Origin: Cymodocea nodosa
Taxonomy: Eukaryota > Streptophyta > Magnoliopsida > Alismatales > Cymodoceaceae
Length of the DNA: 64,000 nucleotides
Direction of reading: 5' to 3'
Assembly: GCA_036874045.1 (NCBI GenBank)
Contig: JAZBRI010000011.1
Span: forward strand, 2,976,001-3,040,000
This document shows, piece after piece, positions 1 through 10,179 of this stretch (positions are counted from its first letter, which is position 1; every line of letters starts with the position of its first letter). The notes under the pieces were generated by a model. The model saw only the letters and a program-made list of their open reading frames with translations. It did no database searches and was not told the origin of the DNA. Made by a program: the position numbers and the translations under genes.

Positions 1-1335
1 TCATATGTCAATACAAGCAACCTTGTGCCCATCAAACTTGCCCAAACTACTCAGTTTCTGCATTCCTTTCTGCCCCAAATGACCCATCCTTGAGTGCCAT
101 ATGACAGAAAAATCTTACTAACCAGATATAGTTAATGTAGCTGCACCAACAATTGGAGTGCCCTGCAAAATGTATAAGAGACTAGATTTGGTTCCCTTCA
201 TAACAACTAACGAGCCTTTCAATATGCTGATCTTCCCCTCACCACCTGCATATTTATAACCCTTAGCATCAAGGGTCATCAGTGAGATCAGACTTTTTCC
301 AAGCTTTGGGATGTGCCAAACGTCCTCCAGAATTCTAACTGTGCCATCATGCAGTTTAAATTTTATAGTGCCCACACCAACTTTAGAACACACATCATCA
401 TTGACCAAGGTCACTTGACCACCCTCCACCTACTCGTAGGTGTCAAAATACTCCCTAGTAGGAGTCATATGATGTGAAGCTCTTGAGTCCATAATCCATT
501 GATCATCAAAATAGGCACTACAACAAACTGTATGAGAAAAGTCATCACTTGACGTAGAATTGGTTTCTACCACAGCAGCCTTTCCTTTGTTTATAAGCTT
601 GGGACAATGTGATTTCCAGTGTCCTTTCTCCTTACAGTAATGGCAAGTATCCCTAGAGTACTTGCCCTTTGACTTGCTTCTGCTTCTATTCTTCCCTCCA
701 CCTTGTCTCTAGCTTCTTCCCCTGTTCTCTTGCTGCTGAGCTGAGAGGCCAACACCACTTGCCTCGTTTCTACCATGCACCATGTGCCTGAGCTCCTTGG
801 AATGAAGGCTGAACCTCACTTCCTCCAATGTAATTGAATCTCTTCCAACTACATAGGACTAAACAAAGTTTTCAGAACTCAATGGGAGTGAACAAAGCAA
901 GATAAGAGCTGCATCTCCATCTTTTATGATTACTCCAATATTCTTGAGTTCCATCAGAATAGCATTTAGCTGATCTAAATGCTGCTTAAGAGGTACACCT
1001 TCTATCATCTTTAAAGAGAACAATCTCTGCTTTAACAACAATTTGTTTGTTAAAGACTTAGTCATATACAATGACTCAAGTTTCTGCCAAAGACCTAATG
1101 AGGTAGATTCATCAGCAACTTCTATTATAACTTCATCAGACAAACACAACAAGATGGTGGAGTGAGCTTTCTCCTCTTGTAATTCAAACTCTAGCGAATT
1201 TCTGTTCAGAGTAGTTTCCTTATTTAAAGGAGCCCAAATACCTTGTTGCTTTTGAAGTGCTTTCATCTTAATTTGACATAAGCTGAAGTTATTCTTACCA
1301 TCAAACTTTTCTATCTACAACCCTGAAGTATTCAT
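1..1335 (-). pseudogene. gag-protease start of element J, broken
   Basis: One reading frame runs from an ATG at 1335 to the window edge. It begins with a copia gag of the UBN2/DUF4219 type (motifs LLCLSDEVIIEV and LYMTKSLTNKLLLKQRLFSL), followed by an intact CCHC knuckle, CHYCKEKGHWKSHC, at 604-645, then protease, then the pre-integrase region up to about residue 430. Gag packages the RNA, and the protease would cut the polyprotein. In-frame stops occur at codon 7, after SSENFV, before the knuckle and just before VEGGQVTL. The protease signature reads MDSRASHHM: the catalytic-loop Gly of D-S-G is Arg, which should abolish activity. Unlike E and C, J has Gln, not a stop, at the KQ(Q)GIW position. 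Confidence 0.9.
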
Positions 1336-1859
1336 GTTTTCAAATCAACAAACAACCAGCAATACACACAATTTTGTGGCAAGGTACACAATAGCAAGTA
1401 ATATCTCAACAATAATATGCTACTGAATCTGCTGATTTCAATGAAATGCAATCAGCCACAAGCCAAGCACACTACTTAGCACAAAACAGTAGCAAATACT
1501 TGCACAAACCAAGCATAAAACCACAATCACAAAATGCCCAAAATCCGACAATCAAAGAGTCACTCGTCTAGAAAACTACTATGCCCTAGCCAAACGCCTC
1601 CTGCTGTATCTCTTTGAATATGAAACTTCTGACCACGAAAGTTTAAAGGAAGGAAGTTCAGGAAGCTTACAACATGTCCTCAAAATTTGAGATGCAACGG
1701 AGCACGGATGAGGAAGGCGCATGACTTGGCGTCGGAGTTTGCAGACTGGCGTCGGCGACGACGGTAGTTGCGGCAATGGAGGAATCTCTTGTAGAAATGG
1801 CTTGAACCTTGATGAAACTCTTCGAAACTGCAAATGCAAACCCAGAGATGTCTGACCTA
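1336..1859 (-). other. Leader of element J, no gene
   Basis: This is the untranslated stretch between the primer-binding site and the gag ATG. It is ordinary AT-rich sequence, except for a more GC-rich patch near 1690-1780 rich in GGCGTCGG-like words. That patch is a weak counterpart of the GC-rich leaders of elements C and E. The ORF at 1579-1896 lies in it and matches nothing I recognise. Confidence 0.7.
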
Positions 1860-1871
1860 GCTTTGATACCA
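1860..1871 (-). other. Primer-binding site of J (tRNA-iMet type)
   Basis: The minus-strand sequence TGGTATCAAAGC differs by one base from TGGTATCAGAGC, which is complementary to the 3' end of plant initiator tRNA-Met. It lies two bases inside the LTR, as expected for reverse-transcription priming. Confidence 0.88.
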
Positions 1872-1873
1872 GT

Positions 1874-2264
1874 TGTTGTGCGGAAAGATCAATCAAACGT
1901 GGAGCATCTAGGGGTGGCGTGGAGAAGAGATCAACGTGGATGAGAGGAACGCGAGTGGAGAATTTGGAAGAACAACAAATTTACGTGGTTCCCCAACACG
2001 GGTACGTCCACGGGTGATCAATCTATCATGATTCCTTGCTGTATGGTTGTTGGTACAAAGAAGGGGGAGAACGAAATCTAGGGATTTGGCTTGTTGGCCT
2101 TCCCTTGGATGAAGATGACTCCTTATATAGGGACAACGATGGGTGATACCCAAAAGACAATTTTGCCCCTGTACAAAATACCAAAGAAATACAACCATAT
2201 ATAATGACATATACATATATTTGATGGAAGACACACGCATCATAGTGTAGTTCCAAGAACAACA
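1874..2264 (-). repeat. 5' LTR of element J (391 bp)
   Basis: The ends are TGTTGT and ACAACA, the usual TG...CA inverted termini. On the minus strand a TATA-like CCTATATAAGG lies near 2131, about mid-LTR, which would be the promoter. The left border is fixed by the primer-binding site two bases further on. The right border is fixed by resumption of the gag frame of element I. The partner 3' LTR is outside the window. Confidence 0.87.
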
Positions 2265-2389
2265 ATCTTCCAAAGTTTTACATCAGAACTCCTAAGGAAA
2301 CACTCCATTCTATTCTTCCAATAATTATAATTGGAACCATCGAATAGAGGAGGTTTGTGGATGTTTTGTCCCTCAGCAAATTGAGCCAT
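2265..2389 (-). pseudogene. gag N-terminal fragment of element I
   Basis: From the ATG at 2389 on the minus strand, about 41 residues can be read: MAQFAEGQN, then KPPLFDGSNYNYWKNRM, then LRSSDVKLW. This is the typical start of SIRE-like copia gag. The frame ends where the LTR of J begins. The continuation would lie on the far side of J, outside the window. Confidence 0.87.
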
Positions 2390-2422
2390 AAATCCAGATG
2401 GTTAAATCTTATAACAGATTAA

Positions 2423-2438
2423 CCATGCTCTGATACCA
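2423..2438 (-). other. Primer-binding site of I
   Basis: The minus strand reads TGGTATCAGAGCATGG, complementary to the 3' end of initiator tRNA-Met. It lies two bases inside the LTR end and fixes that boundary. Confidence 0.92.
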
Positions 2439-2440
2439 AT

Positions 2441-3882
2441 TGTTAGGATCAATAGGCTCACTAGAGGGAAGGTGAATGGTGAAGGTGTGTAAATTTTACT
2501 TCTTTTATAACTTAATCGACTGATTCTAATTATCAATGAGTTGAAATAATTTAAATGGATGCAAAACAGTAAATAGAAAGGAACACAAGACAATTTTTTA
2601 GGTGGTTCACCAACTCGGCTAGTCCACCCGTAAGATTCACTTAGGCTTCACTAAGAATAAAAACTTACAACACTTGCTTTCAGGTAGAAGCAAGAACCAA
2701 CACTTGAGCTTTCAGGTTGAAGCTCAGCAACCAACCTTTCTTCGAGCTTTCAAGTACAAGCTCTAAACCAACAATGAGTTTTCAGGTTGAAACTCACGAA
2801 CTAACAGCTTTGAACTTCTTCTCAAAGTTTTAGCATAGGGAGCTTTTATGCTGTAGTGAATCTTTGAGAGTATTCTTGAATGTTGTAGACTTGAGAGTGT
2901 GTCTGGAATTTTTGTGTAGCTCACAATATATGATAATCATTGTCGTAATCTTCCCTATACTTCTCATATTTATACTAAGAGGTATAACGATCATATTTAC
3001 TTCCAACAGATGTTTTTTGCTATACTGGATATGTAGCCAGTCCCAAAAATAGTAAGTTACCGTTATGTCTGCTCTTCAATAAGTAACCTTCTGATTCTCT
3101 TTGATTTTTGGATGGTTATATGTGTAACTCATCGAACAACATTTGTAACTCACCGAAGATCTACTTAAATCCTGTTGTCTATGTCACATGAGAATTTAAG
3201 TCAACCACGTGAGGTGCCTTAAGTTCGAATGGTTATAACTATTAACTCGTCGAAATTCTTTAACTTTCGAATAGTTAGCTATAGTATCCTCCCGAGCCTT
3301 CTTTTAAGCTTCTGACTGCATTCTTCTCATTTCTACACGTGTAAAATAGAGTGACTTAAGTTTCGGATAGTTAAGTTTGTAACCTTTCGAAATCTCAAAT
3401 TTTTCAGATAGCCAACTTTCTAACTCTCCGAAAAAATCCTTTCAAGCATATGTTCTAGATTTCTACATGTGGGAAATTCAATAACTTAAGTTTCGGATAG
3501 TTAGCCTTCCTAACTTTTCGATTTTCCTTGAACTTTCGGAAAGTTAGTGCCTTAACTTTCCGATCATTCAGCCAACTATCTTTACAACCTTCCGAAGGCC
3601 TTGTATTTTCGGATAGTTAACCTTCTAACTGTCCGATAATGTTTCTGCTGCTTTATATTGACTCTTCGAATACTTAAGCTTGATAATTCACCGAAAATTT
3701 ATCTCTTCCGGATGGTTAAGCTTGGTAACTTTTCAAAATCTAGTTTATCTCTTGCAGCACATATTGAACTATCTATAATGACTTATTTGCCTTCTGCTCT
3801 TCTACTGAACTGTTTAAATTGTAAAATACAATTTATTTCCTCACATATGTTTTTGCATTATCAAAATACAAGGGTCCTAACA
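2441..3882 (-). repeat. 5' LTR of element I (1442 bp)
   Basis: The termini are TGTTAGGA and TCCTAACA, a perfect 8-bp inverted pair. The stretch 3110-3740 is full of CGGATAGTTA, CTTTCGAA and AACTTTCCGA words, of the same kind as in the LTRs of A and B. A group of four small hairpins lies at 2673-2796. No 3' LTR is present in the window. Confidence 0.87.
2673..2796 (-). repeat. Four tandem hairpins in the LTR of I
   Basis: Four imperfect units of about 22-25 bases, spaced roughly 30 to 38 bases apart, lie at about 2673-2694, 2703-2725, 2742-2765 and 2773-2796. Each is an inverted repeat around a TTCAGGTT-like loop, with stems CTTGCTT/AAGCAAG, TGAGCTT/AAGCTCA, GAGCTT/AAGCTC and TGAGTTT/AAACTCA. 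The stem sequence differs between units but stays complementary. Confidence 0.75.
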
Positions 3883-4735
3883 ATTTTCAGATTCAGATTT
3901 TTCTTCATTGATTTCTATGTTTTCATATATTACATTTTCATTATCATTTTGAATTTTATTCTTATCCACCTTCATGTTACTTTCTTTTTGAATTCTTGGT
4001 GGTATATCAGTTCTAGATCTTAATGTTATACATACATCTTTCAGATTTTCGTTACTTTCTTGATGTTTTTGTATTTCATTTTCGTGTTTATGATCTTCAA
4101 TTGTTTTTAGTTTTAAATTGCATTCTTTAAATTCTATTGCATTGGTATTTTGTTTTGTCTGTATGTCTTGCAAATTATGCAAATTTGTAACATTAAAGTT
4201 TTCATTTGTATTTTCCTATTGCATAACTTTTAATTTCATTGTAAATTCGTCCAATGCTTTTAATTTTCTTTCTAGATCATCTAATCTCATTGCATTCAAT
4301 TTTTGATCGATTTTCATTATGGTTTTTTAAGTCTCATATATAATATCACTTTTAGGTTCGAAACTTTTCTTCCTTATAGTTTAATTGGTTGACTTCTTGT
4401 TGCTGACACATGTATTGTTCTAGTTTGTCCATGTTTTGCTCTAAGCTACACTCTAGTCTGTCATACCTATCACAAACTTTCTTGTCTCTCAACATATTAC
4501 ACATTCTAAACTAACCATCAGTTGGGTAAACTATAGGATTCTCGTACTTAGCTCAATTATATTGAAGATAATTCATTTGTTGTTCATGTGATCTAACCAT
4601 CTGCAATCGTCTTAGTTTCAAACAATTAGAGATGTCGTGACCTTCCAAATTGTAGAATTTACATATGCTAACCACAGGTTTCAGAAATATTTGAGCATAA
4701 GCATATGTCATATTTTCAATTATAGAATAAAACAC
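3883..4735 (-). pseudogene. Zinc-knuckle and linker part of the H polyprotein
   Basis: The first segment (4553-4735) encodes a CCHC-type knuckle at 4622-4663, reading CKFYNLEGHDISNC; the second Cys is now Tyr, so the metal site is broken. It is followed by an acidic, Asn-rich linker (to 3883, with LRSRTDIPPRIQ), which in Athila-like elements lies between gag and protease. Stops interrupt it. There is no capsid domain between the LTR and the knuckle, as in D. The frame is cut at 3882 by element I. Confidence 0.85.
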
Positions 4736-4792
4736 ACAACACTTCTCTTGCTATTAAAACAAAGCAACACTTACAATTGCTTAGCTTCTCAA

Positions 4793-4810
4793 TCCTCGAC
4801 AACGGTGCTA
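4793..4810 (-). other. Primer-binding site of H (tRNA-Asp-like)
   Basis: The minus strand reads TAGCACCGTTGTCGAGGA. As I recall the Athila site (TGGCGCCGTTGCCGGGGA, complementary to tRNA-Asp), most positions match. The same degenerate site follows the LTR of D. Confidence 0.75.
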
Positions 4811-4819
4811 GAAAACTTA

Positions 4820-6730
4820 TTTGGGGTTTTAACTTCTGTTTTTAAACTTGTTTAATTTGTCTTTATGCCTATATCAATAATTACTTTTAGAAGTAAACAA
4901 ACAACCTTTCACACAAATTAGAGATTAATTCCAATTTGTATTTTAACTGCAAGTGCACAGTGTATATTGTATTTGTGTGCAAGTACAGGTTGATCCCATA
5001 GAGATTGAGTAAGAATTGTGTACTGTTCCGATTTTTATATTGCAGTTTATATGTTTTCAGTAAGCACTCCGTTGAGTTATAGTTAACACAACAAACTTAG
5101 TTCATTGAGTTATGGCTAACTCAATGGACTGACTTCATTGAGTTAACTCCACGTGCCTATCTTTCCAATTAAATACTACTATTTACAAAGGAATTCGGCC
5201 AACCATTGGGCGGTTCCACATATTGTAAATAACATCAATTAAGCTCTTTAATGTTAGTGAATATTAGCTTTATCATTAAGCAACACTAACATTCAAATAT
5301 TTCAAACAATAACCATTAAAATATTTAAGTATCTGGAATGAATCAATTTCAGTAAACAATAACACTATTTTCTATTTTCTGAATCAAACAAACATAAAAC
5401 ATTCACAATACTGACAATGATAACATTAATCACGATATAAAACAAACAATACTACACTTTAATACTAAACGTAAACGCAGATAATTTGTTGTTTTTGGTA
5501 TTTTTGTTTTGATATGTTCCTGAAGATGAATGAAAGATGAAATGTAAAAATCTCTATCAACAGTAAAAAGTTTCGTCACTACATGCGACGTGATTACACC
5601 ACTGAAAACTTAATCACTTACAATCGTGCCTCCTCTCCCTATAGAATCGCGAATCCAGAATTGTAAGATGATCTCCTATTTAGCATACTGGCATCAACCC
5701 GAAACCAAGGTTAGAAACTTTACGATCTCTTGAGATATGAGTCAGTGTTTGGTGAAGATGGCTTCCCTTCCCGTGACGCAATCACTCCTCACAATGGTTG
5801 TCAGGTACTGTGTTTGGCTTGGAATCAACCCGACATCAGGAAAGTATCCTCACAGACCTCCGATGGTTGGTGATTTTGGTGGTGGTGTGGAGCTTCAGGG
5901 AACTTCCAACGCTACCTGTAGTTAGCGCGGCCCTCCACCTCTACACGCACACTTTCTTCATTTTTCTCCTCTTCTTTTATATTTCTTTCAGTAGTAACTT
6001 CTTCTACTTAGATGATCGGTTGAATTTCCTTCATTCATATCAACGATGGTGATTTCTTCTTCCTTCTATGAGTGAATTCCTACGTGATACGTGTAATCAT
6101 GGTTTTCCTTCGAATGTCCTGTTTCTACAACTACTATAGTAGCATATTAGAAAATAAATGGTCCGTGGAGTTACAGATAACTCAACAGACTTACTTTGTT
6201 GATTTAACTATAAAACACGTGCAATAAAGAAATAACTTATAAGCTACTAACACAACGCATTACCTTAGTGTGTATTCAAGTAACTCAATGCGTATAGTTA
6301 TGCTAACTTAACGAGTTAAACTTGTGCATCTCACGTGATATAATAAAGCATTTAAATTCAACACGTGCATAATTCTAACTTAATGAGTTCAGATATACAA
6401 CTTACGATTTTTTCTCACTAACTCAACGAGTTTTTATTGTGTACCTGAATATTCTTTTAGCATTTAAAACATAACTGTTCGGTACTTTAAATATAACTCT
6501 CTAAAATAACAGAAAATTCGAATACCTAAGAATTAAAAAGCTTGTAATTCACCGACAGTTCAGAAATGTACTTAATTAATATTAATTCCCTAAAATTATG
6601 CAAATTCCTTCATTAAAGTATATAACAGTGCAATTATAACATAATGGCTTAATTCTCATATGATAAGCTAAATATTATGTAATTAACCATCATTTAACCG
6701 TTAATATTATGCACTTTTTCATTCTAAACA
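4820..6730 (-). repeat. 5' LTR of element H (about 1.9 kb)
   Basis: It aligns with the D LTRs and solo LTR G along its whole length. The outer end is ...TCATTCTAAACA at 6730. At the inner end about 70 bases present in D are missing (TTTGGGG runs directly into the TTTTAACTTCTG segment), so the exact inner border is approximate. The short open frame at 5737-5925 is antisense to the LTR and recurs in G at 14739-14936 only because both are the same repeat. Confidence 0.87.
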
Positions 6731-6970
6731 CTTAACCTTAAAAGCACATTAGTGGAATTCTCAAGGTTGTGGCCTTGAGGAGTGGTTTACCTAGTTTGGG
6801 GAACCACTATAAATCCTTTGTGTCTTTTAATTTCTACATTACATTTTGTTATTTCAAAATCAATTAATTAGGGTTCATTAGTGTCAACAGCTTTCGAAAA
6901 TTTTAAAAGCAAAATAAACTTTATTAGGACACTATTCACCCCCCCTCTAGTGTGTCATTCGATCCTTTCA
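6731..6970 (+). repeat. 3' part of the 5' LTR of F
   Basis: This holds a TATAAAT box at 6808-6814 and the typical SIRE-like LTR end (ACCCCCCCTCTAGTG, then GATCCTTTCA). The LTR end at 6970 is fixed by the primer site. H lies immediately upstream. Confidence 0.85.
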
Positions 6971-6972
6971 AG

Positions 6973-6988
6973 TGGTATCAGAGCAAGG
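6973..6988 (+). other. Primer-binding site of F
   Basis: TGGTATCAGAGCAAGG, initiator tRNA-Met type, lies two bases after the LTR end. Confidence 0.92.
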
Positions 6989-7023
6989 TTATCTCTGTAA
7001 TAGATTTAATCAATCTGAGATAA

Positions 7024-7578
7024 ATGGCAAAGGGTCAACATGTTCACCGACCTCCACTGTTTGATGGCAATAATTATGGTTTTTGGAAAAACAAAATGAC
7101 TAACTTTTTAAAATCTATGGATGTGAAGTTATGGAGAGTAGTGGTTTATGGAATACAACTTCCAAATGTTCCTGAAGATATGTGGAATGATGAAGTTGAG
7201 AAGAAAATACAAATGGATGCAAAAGGAATGAATGTACTAACTTATGCAATCATTGCTGATATATACAACAAGATTTCTACTTGTTCTACTACACATGACG
7301 CTTGGCGTGCATTAGAAATTATATATGAGGGAACAAATGAGGTGAAGGATATAAAAATAAGTATCCTACTAAGAAAATATGAGATGTTTAAAATGAAAGA
7401 GAATGAGAGTATCACTGATCTCATATCGTTTCATTGAGATCATAAATGGATTGAAGAATCTTGGGAAAAAATTTCCCATGAAAGAATAGGTTATCAAAGT
7501 CTTGAGGAGCTTGAATAAAGATTGGAAATCTAAGGCTACATCACTTCAAGATTCAAAGGATATGAGGACTATAAGGAG
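7024..7578 (+). pseudogene. gag N-terminal part of element F
   Basis: The ATG at 7024 gives MAKGQHVHRPPLFDG, then NYGFWKNKM, the standard SIRE-like gag start, followed by the UBN2 region (AWRALEIIYEGTNEVK, LRKYEMFKMKENESI). At about 7430 the frame shifts; in another frame it continues as INGLKNLGKKFPMKE, then LRSLNKDWKSKATSLQDS, with further stops. At 7578 the solo LTR L interrupts, and the same gag resumes at 10180 with TLEDLTSNLLAYETQLK. Confidence 0.88.
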
Positions 7579-10179
7579 TAAAATTGTGCTAATTTATATA
7601 GGATTATTCATGCTTATTAGAGCTTAAATGATACATAATGCATGTTTATAATTGAAATACCATCACTTTGGCATTTATATGATTATGCATGATTATTGAA
7701 GTAAATGACTTAAAATTGCACAATTTAAACCTTTATTTGATTATGACTTAAATGATCATGGAAATGAATGTTGATTAATACTTAGATGCTTTATGTTATG
7801 TTATTTCATGTCTTGTTATGTTTTAATATGCTTGTTAAGCTTTATAGGTTGTAAAAATAAAGTTGGAGACCCTTTTGGCAATTTACCATGAAGAGATGAA
7901 AGAAAGTGAAGACACTTGAGGGCATATATGCAAAAGCCCCTTCCTTCTATTTAAGGAGATGGAGGTCTCGTCCAACACCATCCCTCATTTGTGCCATTCA
8001 GCTAGGGTCCCCTCTCCATTGTGTGGAAGCTCCAATCTTGCAAGGATGGCTCCCCTTTCTCTTCTCCAAGCTAGGGCGTGGATCCAAGAAGGTGTAAGAC
8101 TTCGGCTCCCTTCTTCTTCCTCTTCCTTCCTTGGGGGTTTTAGGGCTTAGACCGTGGATACCTTGCTGTTGGAGCAAGGACGTGTGGAAGAGGAGGAACT
8201 TCAGACCTTCCCAACAAAGTGTAGCTCCTTCTATGTGATTTGGGGTGACAACCATTTCCATAAAAGCTTGCAATCTACATGGAAGTGTGGAGGAGAAGCT
8301 AGGCTACAACAACTCTATGTCTTGAAGCAACCATTGGTGGATTCCATTCTTTAGGAGGACGTGGAGGAGGGGTGACAGCCCAAATTCATTCTTCTAGGGA
8401 CGTGTAGCATCATTCACCATTGGAGAACTTGTTTCAAATCTAGGGTGAAGCTTCAAAAGTATAATGAGGTGATCACTATGTATAAACTTGTTATGTCTTG
8501 TTTTATATTATGTTGTGTTGTTCTCATGTGTTTTTATATTGAATGTTTGTAAACATTTCTCTAACAGTAGGTAATCTTTGGTTTTTGTTGTTAAGATCTC
8601 GTTTTTATGATGAAAATGCTTTAGTTTTATGTTTATATTGTGAATGGGTGCAAATAGTTGTGAATGGCTTGTATAGAATTTCGTCTTCCTTGTTTTCAGA
8701 TTTAGGGTTCATTTGTTTTGTTCGTATCTTGAGTTTTTCTTACTATTTTTCATTGATTCTTAAGTTAGTTTTGTAGAGAAATAAAAGACGATTCTTTCTG
8801 CATACTTTTTTTAATTTTTTGAGCACGTTTGGTGTGATTTTTCTATTTTTTTAGGAGAGTACATTCTCAGTTCAAAATTGCATTTTCGGTCAGTAGATTT
8901 GCAGAACTGTCTAATACGATTTCTCCCTCCATACATCATATTTTTAATCTCTGTAAATTGTGTTTATTAGATTGATGACTCTATTTTCATTAAACGTAAT
9001 TTCATAGAATTTTATAAAAAATTGATAAAGTTATTGAGATTTTACTGGAAGTGCACGTTTTGTAATGCTTCAAGACTAGTTTGCGCACCTCACTAGGTTT
9101 TGATGTTATTTCCACTTAAGAATGACTTAGAATGTAAAATCACCGTGTATATTTAGATAACTTAAAACCCTTTCCATTGAATATTTTTTTATGATTTTTC
9201 AATTCCTAGTTTGGGAGAAATCGTTATTACAAGTAGAGATATTTTCTGTGGTTTCGAAGAACAAATTAGGAAGGAGTGGATTTTTGTAGTTCTAGATTCT
9301 ATGTAAACAAAATCCTTGCCTTCCATTTCTCTTTTCAAAAAGTAGGTTTTCCATAGATTTTTTTAGTGTTTTTTGATACGATTTTGTAGGAAATTTTGTG
9401 TAGATTACAGTTATGCAAGTTTCGTAATTTTTAGAAATGTATTTCTTCAGTTTCTGATTTTTTCTTCCAAAGGTTGCGGCAGTTTAGAATTTCTATTTGG
9501 GTGCCAGATTTGGTACTCGACGCCTGAGTATTTCCTATGCTGTAATCTTTGTGAAAAATTGTTCTATTAATTTTTCTTAATAGTAATACAAGTCTTCATT
9601 CAAATCCCTCTGATTTTGTAGGATTTCATGGAGTTTTGACTGAGTTATGATTTTTTCACCTAAGGTGCAATTTTGGAAAGTTTCCAGAATGATTCTGTGC
9701 ACTGTCAGTAAATCCGATATTTCTATATTTCTATAATGAGTTAATCTAAGAAATCACTTCTATTTCAAAGATAACTCGAGTATCTTTCCAACCAATATTT
9801 TATCTGGATTTTTGAATGTCCAATTTGGAAGAAAAGAGAGTTAGAAATTAGGCCTCATTTCTGTGATTTCAGGGTCAAAACTCGTTAATTTGCCTAGGGT
9901 TAACCTTAAGAACTTATTGAATTTTGGGTGATATTTGACTTTTCATTGTATTTATGTAACTTTTACCTATTAATTTGTAATTAGAATTTTTAGGATGACT
10001 TTAACAAAGTAAATGTTTTGCTAAAGAATTATTTCCATGAATTTAATTAAGACAAGCTCCTTATGGATCGACCCACTCTTGCATATGCTTAATACAATAT
10101 GTACCGTGTGCTTGTGCTTTATAAATGTAAAATTTGGATTTTTCATGTATTTAATTGAATAACAACAAATTACCTTACA
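7579..10179 (+). repeat. Element L: probable solo LTR of another gypsy family (2.6 kb)
   Basis: This block splits the gag of F precisely. The flanks AGGAG (7574-7578) and AGGAC (10180-10184) look like a target duplication with one mismatch. It ends CTTACA and begins TAAAATTG, i.e. TG...CA with one G-to-A change. A TATA-like TATTTAAGG lies near 7948. Near the end, GGATCGACCC followed by CCGTGTGCTTGTGC is a layout I associate with 3' ends of Tat/Athila-type LTRs, and the D LTR has a similar GGGATCGACC...GTGCACTTGC. No retroelement protein is encoded, hence solo LTR. The small open frames at 7906-8354 and 8543-8776 lie in it and show no recognisable domain. Confidence 0.65.

Larger units (their letters stand above)
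1..2264 (-). mobile_element. Element J: Ty1/copia (Tork/Tnt1-like), 3' part outside window
   Basis: Reading on the minus strand, this holds a 391-bp 5' LTR (1874-2264), a primer-binding site, a leader of about 520 bases, gag, a CCHC knuckle, protease and the start of the GAG-pre-integrase region, and then leaves the window at base 1. It interrupts the gag of element I: the I reading frame stops at 2265 next to the LTR end, so 2265-2269 (ATCTT) is probably one copy of the target duplication, the other lying outside. Proteins match those of elements C and E closely but not identically, so J is a related but distinct family. It is inactive through stops and a protease mutation. Confidence 0.9.
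2265..3882 (-). mobile_element. Element I: Ty1/copia (SIRE-like), cut by J
   Basis: A 1442-bp 5' LTR, an almost perfect initiator-Met primer site and the first 125 bases of gag are visible. The rest lies beyond J, outside the window. The element sits in H. Bases 3883-3887 (ATTTT) would be one copy of its target duplication, the other being off the left side. Gag starts like that of element F (FEGQ-type N terminus, then KPPLFDGSNYNYWKNRM), which places it in the SIRE/Maximus-like group. Confidence 0.86.
3883..6730 (-). mobile_element. Element H: Ty3/gypsy (Athila-like, same family as D)
   Basis: This is a 5' LTR (4820-6730), a tRNA-Asp-type primer site and about 940 bases of internal sequence on the minus strand, cut by element I. 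It is inserted in the 5' LTR of F, whose 3' part resumes at 6731. The internal part matches D base for base over long runs. It has the same unusual order: LTR, primer site, short leader, then a CCHC knuckle with no capsid domain in front. Confidence 0.88.

Noticed and set aside
2860..3760. CRISPR-like array of CGGATAGTTA words
   Set aside because: Units are very short, degenerate and irregularly spaced, and the DNA is a plant LTR.
3658..4306. Plus-strand hydrophobic ORFs resembling membrane proteins
   Set aside because: They are the reverse strand of the Lys/Glu/Asn-rich linker of H and of AT-rich LTR sequence; Phe/Ile/Leu richness follows from complementing AAA/GAA/AAT codons.
5737..5925. 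Small ORF starting MSQCLVKMASLP, recurring at 14739-14936
   Set aside because: It lies antisense inside the same LTR (H and G), so the recurrence is repeat identity. The D copies do not keep it open.
7906..8354. Gene-like ORFs in a GC-richer patch
   Set aside because: Short overlapping frames on both strands without a recognisable domain, inside the probable solo LTR L.
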